Source of the DNA: Actinomycetota bacterium
GTDB lineage: Bacteria > Actinomycetota > Coriobacteriia > Anaerosomatales > Anaerosomataceae
Length of the DNA stretch: 64,000 nucleotides
Direction: 5' to 3'
NCBI GenBank assembly: GCA_009773565.1
Contig: WSXY01000002.1
Span: forward strand, 62,001-126,000
Made by a program: the position numbers and the translations under genes. Shown piece after piece: positions 53,376 through 62,082 of this stretch. The notes beneath the pieces are model-generated. The model saw only the letters and a program-made list of their open reading frames with translations, did not search any database and was not told the DNA's origin. Numbering within the stretch: position 1 is the stretch's first letter; each line of letters opens with the position of its first letter.

Positions 53376-54587
53376 ATGACTAGCAAGCGTAGGCGGTTTA
53401 TCGCCGTCGTCGCGGTTGTTGCAGCCATGGCCCTCATGGTCACCGGTTGTGGCGCCAAGAAGGACACCAGCGACACGGGTGGAACCAAGAAGGCGACCGA
53501 AGTTGTTATCGGTATCGGTGCTCCGCTCTCTGACGGCGCAGTAGCGCTCGGCAAGGGTATGGTGCGCGGCACGGTTCTCGCAGTAAAGCAGGCCAACGCG
53601 TCCCAGGAACTCAAGGACCTCGGTCTGACGATCGCCACCGTTGAGGGCGACGACAAGGGCGACCCGACCACGGGCGGCAGCGTTGCCACCCAGTTCACGT
53701 CGAACCCGAATCTCGTCGGCGTCATGGGCCACCTGAACTCGGGTGTCACCCGCGTTGCCGTCAAGATCTACAACCAGGCCGGTATTGTTCAGGTCAGCCC
53801 GGCCAACACGGCCGTTGACCTCACCGAAATGGGCATGAAGAACTACTTCCGCGTGTGCACCGTGGACTCCGTCCAGGGTCCCGCCGCGGCTGACTACGCG
53901 TTCAAGGTCGCCGGCAAGAAGGTTGCCTTCGTCGTCGACGACGCGACTGTCTACGGCACCGGCCTCGCCGATGAGTGGGCAAAGCAGTTCGCTGCTGACG
54001 GCGGCAAGGTTGCCGGCCGTGAGAAGACCACCGACAAGGACACTGACTTCAAGGCGCTCGTTACCCTGATCAAGTCCTCCGGTGCCGAGATCGTGTACTA
54101 CGGCGGCATCTACAACTCGGCCGCTCTTCTCTCCAAGCAGATGAAGGAAGGTGGCGTCAGCATTCCCCTGATGGGCGGCGACGGCATCTACGATCCTGAG
54201 TTCATCAAGCTCGCCGGTGCGGCTAATGCCAAGGGCGACTTCTGCACCTCGGTCGGCCTCCCTATCGACCAGCTCCCCAAGGGCCAGGAGTTCCAGGCTG
54301 CGTTCAAGGCTGAGTTCCCGAGCGAGGCAATCGCTGCCTACGACGCGTACTCCTATGACGCCGCGAACGTGATCATCAAGGCGATCGTTCAGGTTGCCAA
54401 GGATCTCGGCGCCGACAAGCTCACGACCACCGAGGGCAAAGCGGCAATCGTCGCTGCCGTCGCGAAGTCCAGCTTCGAGGGCGTTACCGGCAAGGTCGAG
54501 TTTGACGCCAAGGGCGACACGACCAACAAGGCAATCACCGTTTACACCGTTGGTGCCGACGGCACGTGGGCGCCGGCTGCCAAGTAA
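53376..54587 (+). CDS. livK: branched-chain amino acid ABC transporter binding lipoprotein
   Basis: A 403-aa periplasmic-binding protein of the LivK family with a lipoprotein signal (MALMVTGCG lipobox near residue 26). It continues VVIGIGAPLSDGAVALGKGM, VEGDDKGDPTTGGSVATQF, and VGVMGHLNSGVTRVAVKIY, the family's ligand-binding blocks. ATG 53376 has AAAGGAGGAA upstream. It heads the five-gene transport operon. The substrate could be leucine/isoleucine/valine or a related amide. Confidence 0.92.
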   Translation: MTSKRRRFIAVVAVVAAMALMVTGCGAKKDTSDTGGTKKATEVVIGIGAPLSDGAVALGKGMVRGTVLAVKQANASQELKDLGLTIATVEGDDKGDPTTGGSVATQFTSNPNLVGVMGHLNSGVTRVAVKIYNQAGIVQVSPANTAVDLTEMGMKNYFRVCTVDSVQGPAAADYAFKVAGKKVAFVVDDATVYGTGLADEWAKQFAADGGKVAGREKTTDKDTDFKALVTLIKSSGAEIVYYGGIYNSAALLSKQMKEGGVSIPLMGGDGIYDPEFIKLAGAANAKGDFCTSVGLPIDQLPKGQEFQAAFKAEFPSEAIAAYDAYSYDAANVIIKAIVQVAKDLGADKLTTTEGKAAIVAAVAKSSFEGVTGKVEFDAKGDTTNKAITVYTVGADGTWAPAAK

Positions 54588-54604
54588 TACGCTTCTCTGA
54601 TTCG

Positions 54605-54664
54605 TCTCGATCTCGCGAGAGCGAGACACGACCCGGGCGGGTAGCAGTACGCTGCCCGCCCGGG
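54605..54664 (+). terminator. tandem hairpins between livK and livH
   Basis: A first stem GTCTCG / CGAGAC (54605-54628) is followed by a perfect 10-bp stem CCCGGGCGGG / CCCGCCCGGG (54632-54641 with 54655-54664). There is no T-tract. Such a structure after the binding-protein gene may protect livK mRNA or reduce read-through, keeping the binding protein in excess. Confidence 0.5.
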
Positions 54665-54743
54665 TTCCAAGACGGCAATTTCGTCTGTGCGGGGTTTCGT
54701 CTGAAGATGAGCCTCGCACGACTCAGGAATCGGGAGTCCAGCT

Positions 54744-55730
54744 TTGTCCCTCAGCTACTTGCTTGAGCAAACCCTCAACGGCATCACCCTTGGCGGGCTC
54801 TACGCTCTCGTAGCGCTCGGCTACACACTTGTGTACGGCATCCTCCTGATGATCAACTTCGCGCACAGCGAACTGTTCATGCTTGGTGGCTATGTCGGAC
54901 TGGGCGTTCTCAAGGTGTTGTCGGATCCCGCTGTCGCCAAGGCGACGGGCTGGGGTTTCCTCGAGCCAATCCAGTCATTCTTCATGTCAGGGAACTTCGG
55001 TTTCGTGATGCTGCTTGTAGCAACGTTCGGCATATCAGCGATCGTTGTGGGTATTCTCGGTATGTTTATCGAGCGATTCGCCTACCGACCGCTGCGACAT
55101 GCGCCGAGACTTGCGCCACTCATCTCGGCCATCGGCGTGTCCATCTTCTTGCAGAATGCGGTTCTGCTCTGGATCGACAGCAAGCAGCTTCCGTATACGC
55201 GGGTCGACGGTAGCGCGTTCGTGACCGCCAAGACGGCGTTCACCATCGGCTCCGTCAACGTCTCGACGATGCAGGTATTCATCGTTGTGACCTCTCTCGT
55301 CCTTCTCGCACTGCTCGACACCTTCGTGTCCAAGACGCGAATCGGGCGAGCGATGCGCGCCACCTCACAGGACCGCGAAGCTGCCGGTCTCATGGGCGTC
55401 GACATCAACAGAGTCATTGCGCTCGCGTTCTTCATCGGGCCGGCACTTGGAGCGATCGCGGGTGTGTTCAACGGCATGTACTACGGGTCAGTCAAGTTCA
55501 ACATGGGCTTCATTCCCGGCATCAAGTCATTTACTGCGGCCGTCATTGGCGGAATCGGTAACCTGCGCGGGGCTATGCTCGGCGGGTTCCTTCTCGGCAT
55601 TGTCGAGTCGCTCGCCAGCGGGTTCTTGAGTAACGCCTACCGCGACGTTGTCGCGTTCGTCGTTCTCATCCTTGTCCTCATCTTCCGTCCGGGCGGTCTG
55701 CTCGGCGAAGCTGTCGCGGAGAAGGTGTAG
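54744..55730 (+). CDS. livH: branched-chain amino acid ABC transporter permease
   Basis: A 328-aa LivH-family permease with about eight helices: LNGITLGGLYALVALGYTLV, YGILLMINFAHSELFMLGG, MGVDINRVIALAFFIGPALG and the C-terminal FRPGGLLGE. The TTG start at 54744 has GGGAG upstream. It forms the channel with LivM. Confidence 0.93.
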   Translation: MSLSYLLEQTLNGITLGGLYALVALGYTLVYGILLMINFAHSELFMLGGYVGLGVLKVLSDPAVAKATGWGFLEPIQSFFMSGNFGFVMLLVATFGISAIVVGILGMFIERFAYRPLRHAPRLAPLISAIGVSIFLQNAVLLWIDSKQLPYTRVDGSAFVTAKTAFTIGSVNVSTMQVFIVVTSLVLLALLDTFVSKTRIGRAMRATSQDREAAGLMGVDINRVIALAFFIGPALGAIAGVFNGMYYGSVKFNMGFIPGIKSFTAAVIGGIGNLRGAMLGGFLLGIVESLASGFLSNAYRDVVAFVVLILVLIFRPGGLLGEAVAEKV

Positions 55731-55733
55731 CCG

Positions 55734-56933
55734 ATGGGACGTACATCGACAGGAGCGAACACCTTGACCGCAGAAGCAAAGATGGCGCGCAACAAGAAGC
55801 GGATCCTTTACACGGCCATCGCCGTGCTGATGGTCATCGTTCCCCTGGTCTTCCAGGCATCGACCGGCCTTGGGTTCCTCGTCCGCATTCTCGTTATCGT
55901 GGGCATCTGGGTCTTGCTCGCACTCGGATTGAACATCGTGGTCGGCTATGCTGGCCTGCTCGACTTAGGTTATATCGCGTTCTATGCCATGGGCGCGTAC
56001 GCAGGCGTCCTGATCGGACAGTCGTTCTCAAGTGTGCTCGGCGGCGCCACGTACTGGGTGATGTTGATACCAGCCGCTATCGCCGGAGCTGTCACGGGGC
56101 TTGCACTCGGGTTCCCGGTGCTGCGTCTGCGGGGCGACTACCTGGCCATCGTCACACTCGGCTTCGGAGAGATCGTCCGCATCTGCCTCAACAACAACAT
56201 CTTTGGCCTCACGAACGGTGCGAACGGGCTCCCGCAGGGAAGCGATCAGCTTGTTCCCCCGTTTGGCGCGATCTGGCTCCAGGACAATGTCCGGTTCGAA
56301 ACGCCGCTGGGGCAGTTCGTCTTCAGCCAGAACCTGTTCTGGTACTTCATCGTGGTGGGGCTCTGTATCGGTGCGATTATCGTTATCACACGTCTTGACG
56401 ATTCCCGCCTCGGTCGCGCCTGGGTTGCCATGCGCGAGAACGAAGTCGCGGCGGCCGCATGCGGCGTGAACATCATGACCCAGAAGCTCTGGGCGTTCTC
56501 GCTGGGCGCGCTTTCTGGCGGTGTCGCCGGTGTGACGTTCGCGTATGTACAGCAGTTCATCAGCCCCGAGTCCTTCACCTTCATGGAGTCGGTGTTCGTG
56601 GTCTGTATCATCGTCTTGGGTGGTATGGGCTCGATCCGGGGCGTTATCGTCGGAGCGCTGCTTATCCGTGGTGTTCCTGACCTCATCCAGGGCCTGGCCG
56701 TGGCCGGCGTTCTCAAGCTGCCGGGCGAGGCGATCTCGATGATCACCGGATACCGCTTCCTGGTGTTCGGACTTCTCATGGTCGTCATGATGGCCGTGAG
56801 ACCACAAGGAATCATTCCAAGCTCGCGGCGCGCGCGCGAGTTGCACCCCGAAGATGACAGTATCCTCGCCGATGAAGATCAGTCCCTCTGGGACCTCGAG
56901 CATCGCGAGCAATCGTCTGCGCATAACCCGTAG
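55734..56933 (+). CDS. livM: branched-chain amino acid ABC transporter permease
   Basis: A 399-aa LivM-family permease with about nine helices. It has LGLNIVVGYAGLLDLGYIAF, FPVLRLRGDYLAIVTLGFGE, GLTNGANGLP, and a C-terminal RPQGIIPSSRRARELHPED tail of hydrophilic residues. GAGAAGG lies upstream of ATG 55734, 3 bp after livH. The acidic C-terminal tail of about 35 residues is longer than usual. Confidence 0.92.
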   Translation: MGRTSTGANTLTAEAKMARNKKRILYTAIAVLMVIVPLVFQASTGLGFLVRILVIVGIWVLLALGLNIVVGYAGLLDLGYIAFYAMGAYAGVLIGQSFSSVLGGATYWVMLIPAAIAGAVTGLALGFPVLRLRGDYLAIVTLGFGEIVRICLNNNIFGLTNGANGLPQGSDQLVPPFGAIWLQDNVRFETPLGQFVFSQNLFWYFIVVGLCIGAIIVITRLDDSRLGRAWVAMRENEVAAAACGVNIMTQKLWAFSLGALSGGVAGVTFAYVQQFISPESFTFMESVFVVCIIVLGGMGSIRGVIVGALLIRGVPDLIQGLAVAGVLKLPGEAISMITGYRFLVFGLLMVVMMAVRPQGIIPSSRRARELHPEDDSILADEDQSLWDLEHREQSSAHNP

Positions 56934-56959
56934 GCACCGGCGGAGAGGCACGCACACAG

Positions 56960-57751
56960 ATGGCACTCGTCGAAGCGACCAAAGTGACGATGATGTTCGG
57001 AGGGCTCAAGGCCCTCTCCGACATCAATCTCAGCATCGATCCGGGTGAGATCGTCGCCCTTATCGGCCCGAACGGGGCCGGCAAGACGACATTCTTCAAC
57101 CTCATGACCGGTATCTACAAGCCAACCGAGGGTTCTGTGACGTTTGATGGTCACGAGCTTGGGGGTAAGAAGCCGCACCAGGTCTGTGAGATCGGCGTCG
57201 CCCGTACATTCCAGAATATTCGCCTCTTCGCGAACATGACGACGCTTGAGAACGTCATGATCGGTCGTCATTCGCGTACGAACGCCGGACCGCTGCAGGC
57301 GATTCTTCGCACGGCGAAGTTCAAGCGCGAAGAACAGCACACGCAAGATGAAGCCCTCAAGTGGCTGCGCTTCGTGAACCTTGCGGATAAGGCGAACGAC
57401 CTTGCTAAGAATCTTCCCTACGGTGCGCAGCGTCGGCTTGAGATCGGGCGTGCACTCGCGACCGAGCCCAAGCTCCTGCTCCTCGATGAGCCGGCCGCGG
57501 GTATGAACCCCCAGGAGAGCGCCGAGCTCACGAAACTGGTCGGACGGATCCGTGACCTCGGCATAACAGTCCTGCTCATCGAGCACGACATGAAGGTCGT
57601 CATGGACATCGCTGATCGTATCTACGTGCTCGACTTCGGCGAGATGATCGCACAAGGTCTGCCGAAGGAGATCCAGCGTGACCCCAAGGTCATCGAGGCC
57701 TACCTCGGCAAAGGTGCCGAAGCCCTGCTCGCCGCGGCTCAGTCGGAGTAA
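56960..57751 (+). CDS. livG: branched-chain amino acid ABC transporter ATPase
   Basis: A 263-aa ATPase with Walker A GPNGAGKTT, Q-loop region VARTFQNIRLF, Walker B LLLLDEPAAGMNPQE, the NLPYGAQRRLEIGRALA signature variant of LivG proteins, and LLIEHDMKVVM. It starts 26 bp after livM. Confidence 0.95.
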   Translation: MALVEATKVTMMFGGLKALSDINLSIDPGEIVALIGPNGAGKTTFFNLMTGIYKPTEGSVTFDGHELGGKKPHQVCEIGVARTFQNIRLFANMTTLENVMIGRHSRTNAGPLQAILRTAKFKREEQHTQDEALKWLRFVNLADKANDLAKNLPYGAQRRLEIGRALATEPKLLLLDEPAAGMNPQESAELTKLVGRIRDLGITVLLIEHDMKVVMDIADRIYVLDFGEMIAQGLPKEIQRDPKVIEAYLGKGAEALLAAAQSE

Positions 57752-57753
57752 CG

Positions 57754-58476
57754 ATGTCGAATACGGTACTCTCAGTCGAGAACATCCACACCTTCTACGG
57801 CCAGATCGAGGCCCTTAAGGGAATCAGCGTACGCGTAGACGAGGGCGAGATCGTCACCCTTATCGGCGCGAACGGTGCAGGTAAGTCGACCACGCTCAAC
57901 ACCATTTCGGGGTTGTTGACGCCGAAGAAGGGCACTATCAAGCTCTTCGGCGAGACGATCTCGGGGCTCCCCGTTCACAAGGTCACCGCAAAGGGAGTCG
58001 TCCAGGTTCCCGAGGGACGACGTATCTTCCCCCGCATGACGGTGGAGGAGAACCTTGAGATGGGCGCGTTCCTGCGCAATAAGGAGCCAGCCGCTGTCAA
58101 AGAGTCGGTTACGCGTGTGTTCGATCTCTTCCCGCGACTCAAAGAGCGCCGCACCCAGAAGGGTGGAACGCTTTCCGGTGGCGAGCAGCAGATGCTCGCT
58201 ATGGGCCGGGGCATCATGGCCAGCCCCAAGCTGCTCATGCTTGATGAGCCGTCGATGGGCCTGGCTCCCGTGGTCGTCGAGATCATCTTCGACACGATTG
58301 TGAAGCTGAACCAGGAGGGCATCACGATCCTGCTTGTCGAGCAGAACGCTGCTATGGCCCTGCAGGTTGCCAACCGTGGCTACGTGCTTGAGGTCGGTAC
58401 GCTCGCGCTTGAGGGTCCGGGTAAGGAGCTGCTCCATAACGAGCAGGTCCGCAAGACCTATCTCGGCGAGGTGTAG
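57754..58476 (+). CDS. livF: branched-chain amino acid ABC transporter ATPase
   Basis: A 240-aa ATPase with Walker A GANGAGKST, VPEGRRIFPRMTVEENLEMG, signature LSGGEQQMLAMGRGIM, Walker B LLMLDEPSMGLAPV and LLVEQNAAMAL, as in LivF. It follows livG by 2 bp and closes the operon. The terminator lies just beyond it inside the convergent gene. Confidence 0.95.
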   Translation: MSNTVLSVENIHTFYGQIEALKGISVRVDEGEIVTLIGANGAGKSTTLNTISGLLTPKKGTIKLFGETISGLPVHKVTAKGVVQVPEGRRIFPRMTVEENLEMGAFLRNKEPAAVKESVTRVFDLFPRLKERRTQKGGTLSGGEQQMLAMGRGIMASPKLLMLDEPSMGLAPVVVEIIFDTIVKLNQEGITILLVEQNAAMALQVANRGYVLEVGTLALEGPGKELLHNEQVRKTYLGEV

Positions 58477-58486
58477 GCCGAGGATT

Positions 58487-59785
58487 CTACGTTCTGTTGA
58501 GTGCCCGGGCTGCCTTCTCGGCTACCCGGGCATTCTTGCGCTCGAGTTCGGCTGTGAGGAATGCTGGCTTACCGTCGATGACACGCCACACGCCGGCGCT
58601 AATCACCGAACGAACCCGGGATGGTGTGCCTTCGCGCACGAGCGTCTCGACAGGATCGGCGGTGGCCTCCACCGCGACCGAGATGACGTCGGCGTACTTT
58701 CCGACCTCAAGCGAACCATAGTCGCGCGCCGCACCCAGCACCTGCGCGCCCTCAAGCGTCATGATGGCAAGCGCACGCTTCGCGGTCATTCCCGGGTCTG
58801 CGCCAAGCAGTTCGCGTGTCTCAGCGAACAGGTCGAGTGACTCGTTGCTCGCAAGTGAATCGGTACCCACGGCCATGCGCGCGCCCGCCTCGCGAAGTGC
58901 CGTCACAGGCGGACGCCCGTTGAGCAGGTAGCGGTTCGAGCGCGGGCAGAGCACGACCCCTGCCGCGTGTGCAGCGAGGAGTTCCGCTTCGCCGGGCATG
59001 AGTTGGACGCAGTGGATGGCGACGGAGTCCTTGAGAACTCCAAGGTGCTCAAGGTAGCGAATCCCGCCGGTACCCGGAGGCGTGAAGCCCACGGCGAGTC
59101 GCTCGGCTGTTTGGCGAAGCGCTCCCTCACCTGCAGCCAGGAGACGAATCTCGGCGGTCGATTCGGCGATGTGAATGGCATGGGCGTACCCGTAGCGCCG
59201 TGCGTGCTGGTAGACAGCCTTCATGAGGCCGGGACCGGATGTGTACGGCGAATGAGGGCTGAGTCCGCAGAGCGTCCTGCCATCGCATGAGCCGGCATCG
59301 GTCGGGAAGTCGTGTCCATCCAGTCGTTGTGCGAGCGTATCGACATCTCCGCCGAGGACTTCCCAGAAGAAGACGCCCCCAACGCCAGCGTCAGCTGCTG
59401 CTGCCGGTGCCTCGGGTCCGAACGCGATGTCGCCGACCACCGTTACACCCGAGCGGAGGCACTCCAGTGCGCCAAACGACACGGCATCCGCATAGTCGTC
59501 CTCGTCAAGCGCGGTAATCACCGGTGCGAGTCGTGCGATCCAACCCGGAAACTCGCCTGGTGGGAACAGCCCGCGAAGCGATGTCAGCGACAGGTGGGTG
59601 TGGGCGTTCACGAGTCCCGGCGCAATCACACAGCCGGGTTGCACATGTACGGCATCGGCGGGGTAGCTTCGCTTGAGGTCGTCGAGGGTTCCGATCGCGA
59701 CGATCCGAGGGCCGGCGACTCGCACTGCCCCGTGTCTGATGGGCGGTCTACTAACGGGCAGGAGCCACTCGCCTGCAAGTATCAT
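58487..59785 (-). CDS. amidohydrolase of the MTA/SAH/aminofutalosine deaminase group
   Basis: A 432-aa metal-dependent amidohydrolase with GLVNAHTHLSLTSLRGLF (HxH metal motif), GLSPHSPYTSG, HIAES, HCVQL and the metal Asp in VGTDSLASNESLD. These fit the ATZ/TRZ branch that deaminates 5'-thio- or 5'-deoxy-adenosines such as methylthioadenosine, S-adenosylhomocysteine or aminofutalosine. It follows an MTA-phosphorylase family gene by 7 bp and lies in the same cluster as mqnA/mqnC, so either a futalosine-pathway or a nucleoside-salvage role is likely. ATG 59785 is preferred over a longer frame that overlaps the upstream gene. Confidence 0.82.
   Translation of the reverse strand: MILAGEWLLPVSRPPIRHGAVRVAGPRIVAIGTLDDLKRSYPADAVHVQPGCVIAPGLVNAHTHLSLTSLRGLFPPGEFPGWIARLAPVITALDEDDYADAVSFGALECLRSGVTVVGDIAFGPEAPAAAADAGVGGVFFWEVLGGDVDTLAQRLDGHDFPTDAGSCDGRTLCGLSPHSPYTSGPGLMKAVYQHARRYGYAHAIHIAESTAEIRLLAAGEGALRQTAERLAVGFTPPGTGGIRYLEHLGVLKDSVAIHCVQLMPGEAELLAAHAAGVVLCPRSNRYLLNGRPPVTALREAGARMAVGTDSLASNESLDLFAETRELLGADPGMTAKRALAIMTLEGAQVLGAARDYGSLEVGKYADVISVAVEATADPVETLVREGTPSRVRSVISAGVWRVIDGKPAFLTAELERKNARVAEKAARALNRT
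58502..58532 (+). terminator. livF operon terminator lying inside the convergent deaminase gene
   Basis: TGCCCGGG (58502-58509) pairs perfectly with CCCGGGCA (58525-58532), followed by TTCTTG, starting 25 bp after the livF stop. It overlaps the C-terminal codons of the opposite gene. Confidence 0.6.
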
Positions 59786-59792
59786 GTGCGGC

Positions 59793-60635
59793 TCACTTCG
59801 TTGGTAGGTCGAGCAGGCTTGGTTTGCGAAGATCCATACAGCCGCACGCAGCATCCAGGTCAGCGTCTGCGACGGCGTCGATCACGCAGCGGGCCACATC
59901 GGCGGACTCCTCAAAGAAGATAGCCTTGAGCTCGCTGTGCTCCCACTCCTTGACCACGCCTTCGCCATAGTTCACGACCATGTATATGCCGGCGTAGCAT
60001 GCGCCGATGTCGCGGGCGAGGAACACCTCGGGGGCAAGTGATTGTCCGATAACATCGGTGCCAAGGCGCTTCATGTAGTCGACCTCGGCGGGGGATTCGA
60101 AGCGTGGACCATCTGTCACGAGGTAGGTTCCGCGGCGAAAAACGCGCCCAAACCGCTCGCTTGCGGAGAGGAACAGGTGATTGTGTAGGTCGGGGCAGAT
60201 TGGCTGCCGCATGATGAGCAGGTGATCGCCTCGGACATAAATGTCCTGCTTCACAGTGAGGTCGATGAAGTCATTTGGGATGAGTACGTCGCGCGGGTCG
60301 AGGAGATGGTTGAGCGATCCCACGCCACCGTCGGCGAGTACCTTACGGACACCCGCTTCCGAGAAGACCCAGAAGACCTGAAGGCTTGCGTCGGCACGCT
60401 TCACTTCGCGACGCCAGCCGTGCATCTTCACGGCCAGCGCTTCGCGCGGACCGCGGGGTCCCGTCACTCTGAAATGGGTGAACGCGGGAGAGCGGCCGAA
60501 CGGTGTCTCGAACACGAGGTTCTCGGCGAGTACTTCGACACGGTCGTCGGCGAGCCCGGCCGGGAAGGCGAACGAGAGCGTCCCGCTTCCTCCGCAAACA
60601 CCGAAATCGACATGTGGTATAGCTGCTGTAGTCAT
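59793..60635 (-). CDS. MTA/MTI phosphorylase family nucleoside phosphorylase
   Basis: A 280-aa protein of the PNP/MTAP superfamily with FGVCGGSGTLSFAFP near the N-terminus, GVGSLNHLLDPRDVLIPNDF, YLVTDGPRFESPAEV and the methionine-rich AEVDYMKRLGTDVIGQSLAP. Family enzymes release adenine or hypoxanthine from methylthio- or deoxy-nucleosides with phosphate. The neighbouring deaminase suggests the sequence deaminate-then-phosphorolyse, i.e. methylthioinosine or 5'-deoxyinosine as substrate; a role on a futalosine intermediate is also possible. GAAGGAGG precedes ATG 60635. Confidence 0.82.
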   Translation of the reverse strand: MTTAAIPHVDFGVCGGSGTLSFAFPAGLADDRVEVLAENLVFETPFGRSPAFTHFRVTGPRGPREALAVKMHGWRREVKRADASLQVFWVFSEAGVRKVLADGGVGSLNHLLDPRDVLIPNDFIDLTVKQDIYVRGDHLLIMRQPICPDLHNHLFLSASERFGRVFRRGTYLVTDGPRFESPAEVDYMKRLGTDVIGQSLAPEVFLARDIGACYAGIYMVVNYGEGVVKEWEHSELKAIFFEESADVARCVIDAVADADLDAACGCMDLRKPSLLDLPTK

Positions 60636-60687
60636 CGGTACCTCCTTCTGTAAGAGGGTACCTGAAGCGGGCGGGGAGTGCGCACTA

Positions 60688-61962
60688 TCAGCGTTGCATC
60701 GAGAGCATCTCGCGGGTTCGTTTCCACGTGAGTTTGATGCCGCCAACCGAGAACCAGTACATGAGGTAGGTCATGCGCTTCATCATGATTGCCGGAAGGC
60801 CTGAAAGGTGCGCCTTGAAGGCCCAGCCAACGCCCCAACTCGGTCCGATGCTCACAAACTCGCCATGCATGTTCGGCACGAATGGCGTCGGTTGCTCGCC
60901 GCGAGCCTCGCGGATGAGGTTATCGGCGGTCTCCTCGGCTTCGCGGATTGCGAACTGCGCCAGCATGGGGAGCGTGCGGTTGTCCTTGGGGTCACGGAAT
61001 GCGGCAACGTCGCCGATGGCGTAGATGTCATCGTAGCCGGAGGTCTTGCACGTCTGACCGACGATGAGTCTGCCTGTGGGATCGATCTGCATGCCCCATG
61101 TGACCGCATCAGGGTCGGGCTTTGCGCCCCCGCAGAAGACGAGCACGCTCGCGTCGATGACGTCACCGTTCGCCAGGTTCACGCGATCCGACTCGACGCT
61201 TGAGACCATGGACCCGGTCACAAGCTCGATACCGAGCCTCGCGAGACGCCCGCGTGCCTTCTCTCGTAGCTGCTCGGGCAAGTCGTAGAGGACATCAGGA
61301 CGGCCTTCGATGAGCCGGATCTTCAGGTCGGCCGGATCGAGACCTGCTTCGAGCATACGCTTCGGCAGCATCTGGCCAAGCGTTCCGATGATCTCGACGC
61401 CGGTAGCGCCGCCCCCGATGACGGCGAAGGAGAGCGCCATGCGGCGCGCTTCACGGTCTGCGAGCATGGCTGCGATGCGGAACTGGGCCTCGATGCGGCG
61501 CTGGAGCTCCTGCGCGTCGGCCACGGACCACATCGTGACGGCGTACTCGGCAAGCCCGGGCACGGGCGGGATGAAAGCGATAGCGCCGGTGGCGAGCACG
61601 AGCCGCCAGTAAGCGACCTCTTCGTGCGGTCCGGAGCGTGGGCCGACCGTGAGGACGTGGTCGTCGGGGCGCACATCATGCAAACGGTTGTAGCACACCG
61701 TGACGGGGAGGTTCTTGAAGAGTGTGGGCAGCCAGAGCTCGCAGAACTCGGCACGGGCGGGGCCGACAGCCACCAGGTCCAGCTCGGACAGGGCCTGCTG
61801 GCACGGGTTCGGCTCGATGAGGACGATCTCAATGTTGTCGCCCGGGCGCAACGCTTTCGCGAGACGGACGGCGAGTGTGGTACCTGCATAACCTCCACCA
61901 GCGATGACGACCTTGCGGGTGGCTGGTGGTGTGGTGCGGGTGGGCGTGGGTGTGCTTTCCAC
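60688..61962 (-). CDS. type II NADH dehydrogenase-like FAD oxidoreductase
   Basis: A 424-aa two-Rossmann flavoprotein with KVVIAGGGYAGTTLAVRLAK (FAD site), FAVIGGGATGVEIIGTLGQM (NAD site) and YAIGDVAAF. The C-terminus PSWGVGWAFKAHLSGLPAIM and following hydrophobic helices resemble the membrane-attaching end of NDH-2. It would pass electrons from NADH to menaquinone without pumping ions. It lies between mqnC and the MTAP-like gene, a fitting place for a quinone-using enzyme. The GTG start at 61962 has GGAG upstream. Confidence 0.85.
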   Translation of the reverse strand: MESTPTPTRTTPPATRKVVIAGGGYAGTTLAVRLAKALRPGDNIEIVLIEPNPCQQALSELDLVAVGPARAEFCELWLPTLFKNLPVTVCYNRLHDVRPDDHVLTVGPRSGPHEEVAYWRLVLATGAIAFIPPVPGLAEYAVTMWSVADAQELQRRIEAQFRIAAMLADREARRMALSFAVIGGGATGVEIIGTLGQMLPKRMLEAGLDPADLKIRLIEGRPDVLYDLPEQLREKARGRLARLGIELVTGSMVSSVESDRVNLANGDVIDASVLVFCGGAKPDPDAVTWGMQIDPTGRLIVGQTCKTSGYDDIYAIGDVAAFRDPKDNRTLPMLAQFAIREAEETADNLIREARGEQPTPFVPNMHGEFVSIGPSWGVGWAFKAHLSGLPAIMMKRMTYLMYWFSVGGIKLTWKRTREMLSMQR

Positions 61963-62082
61963 GTGGGCTCCTCTCGGGTTATGTAGTGAAGATACCCGAA
62001 CTCGGGCAGTCCGTACGGGAACGCCAAATCGTATTCGGAACAGCCGAGGGCATTCTCGGTCGATCAGGTGCCATTCTCGCAG

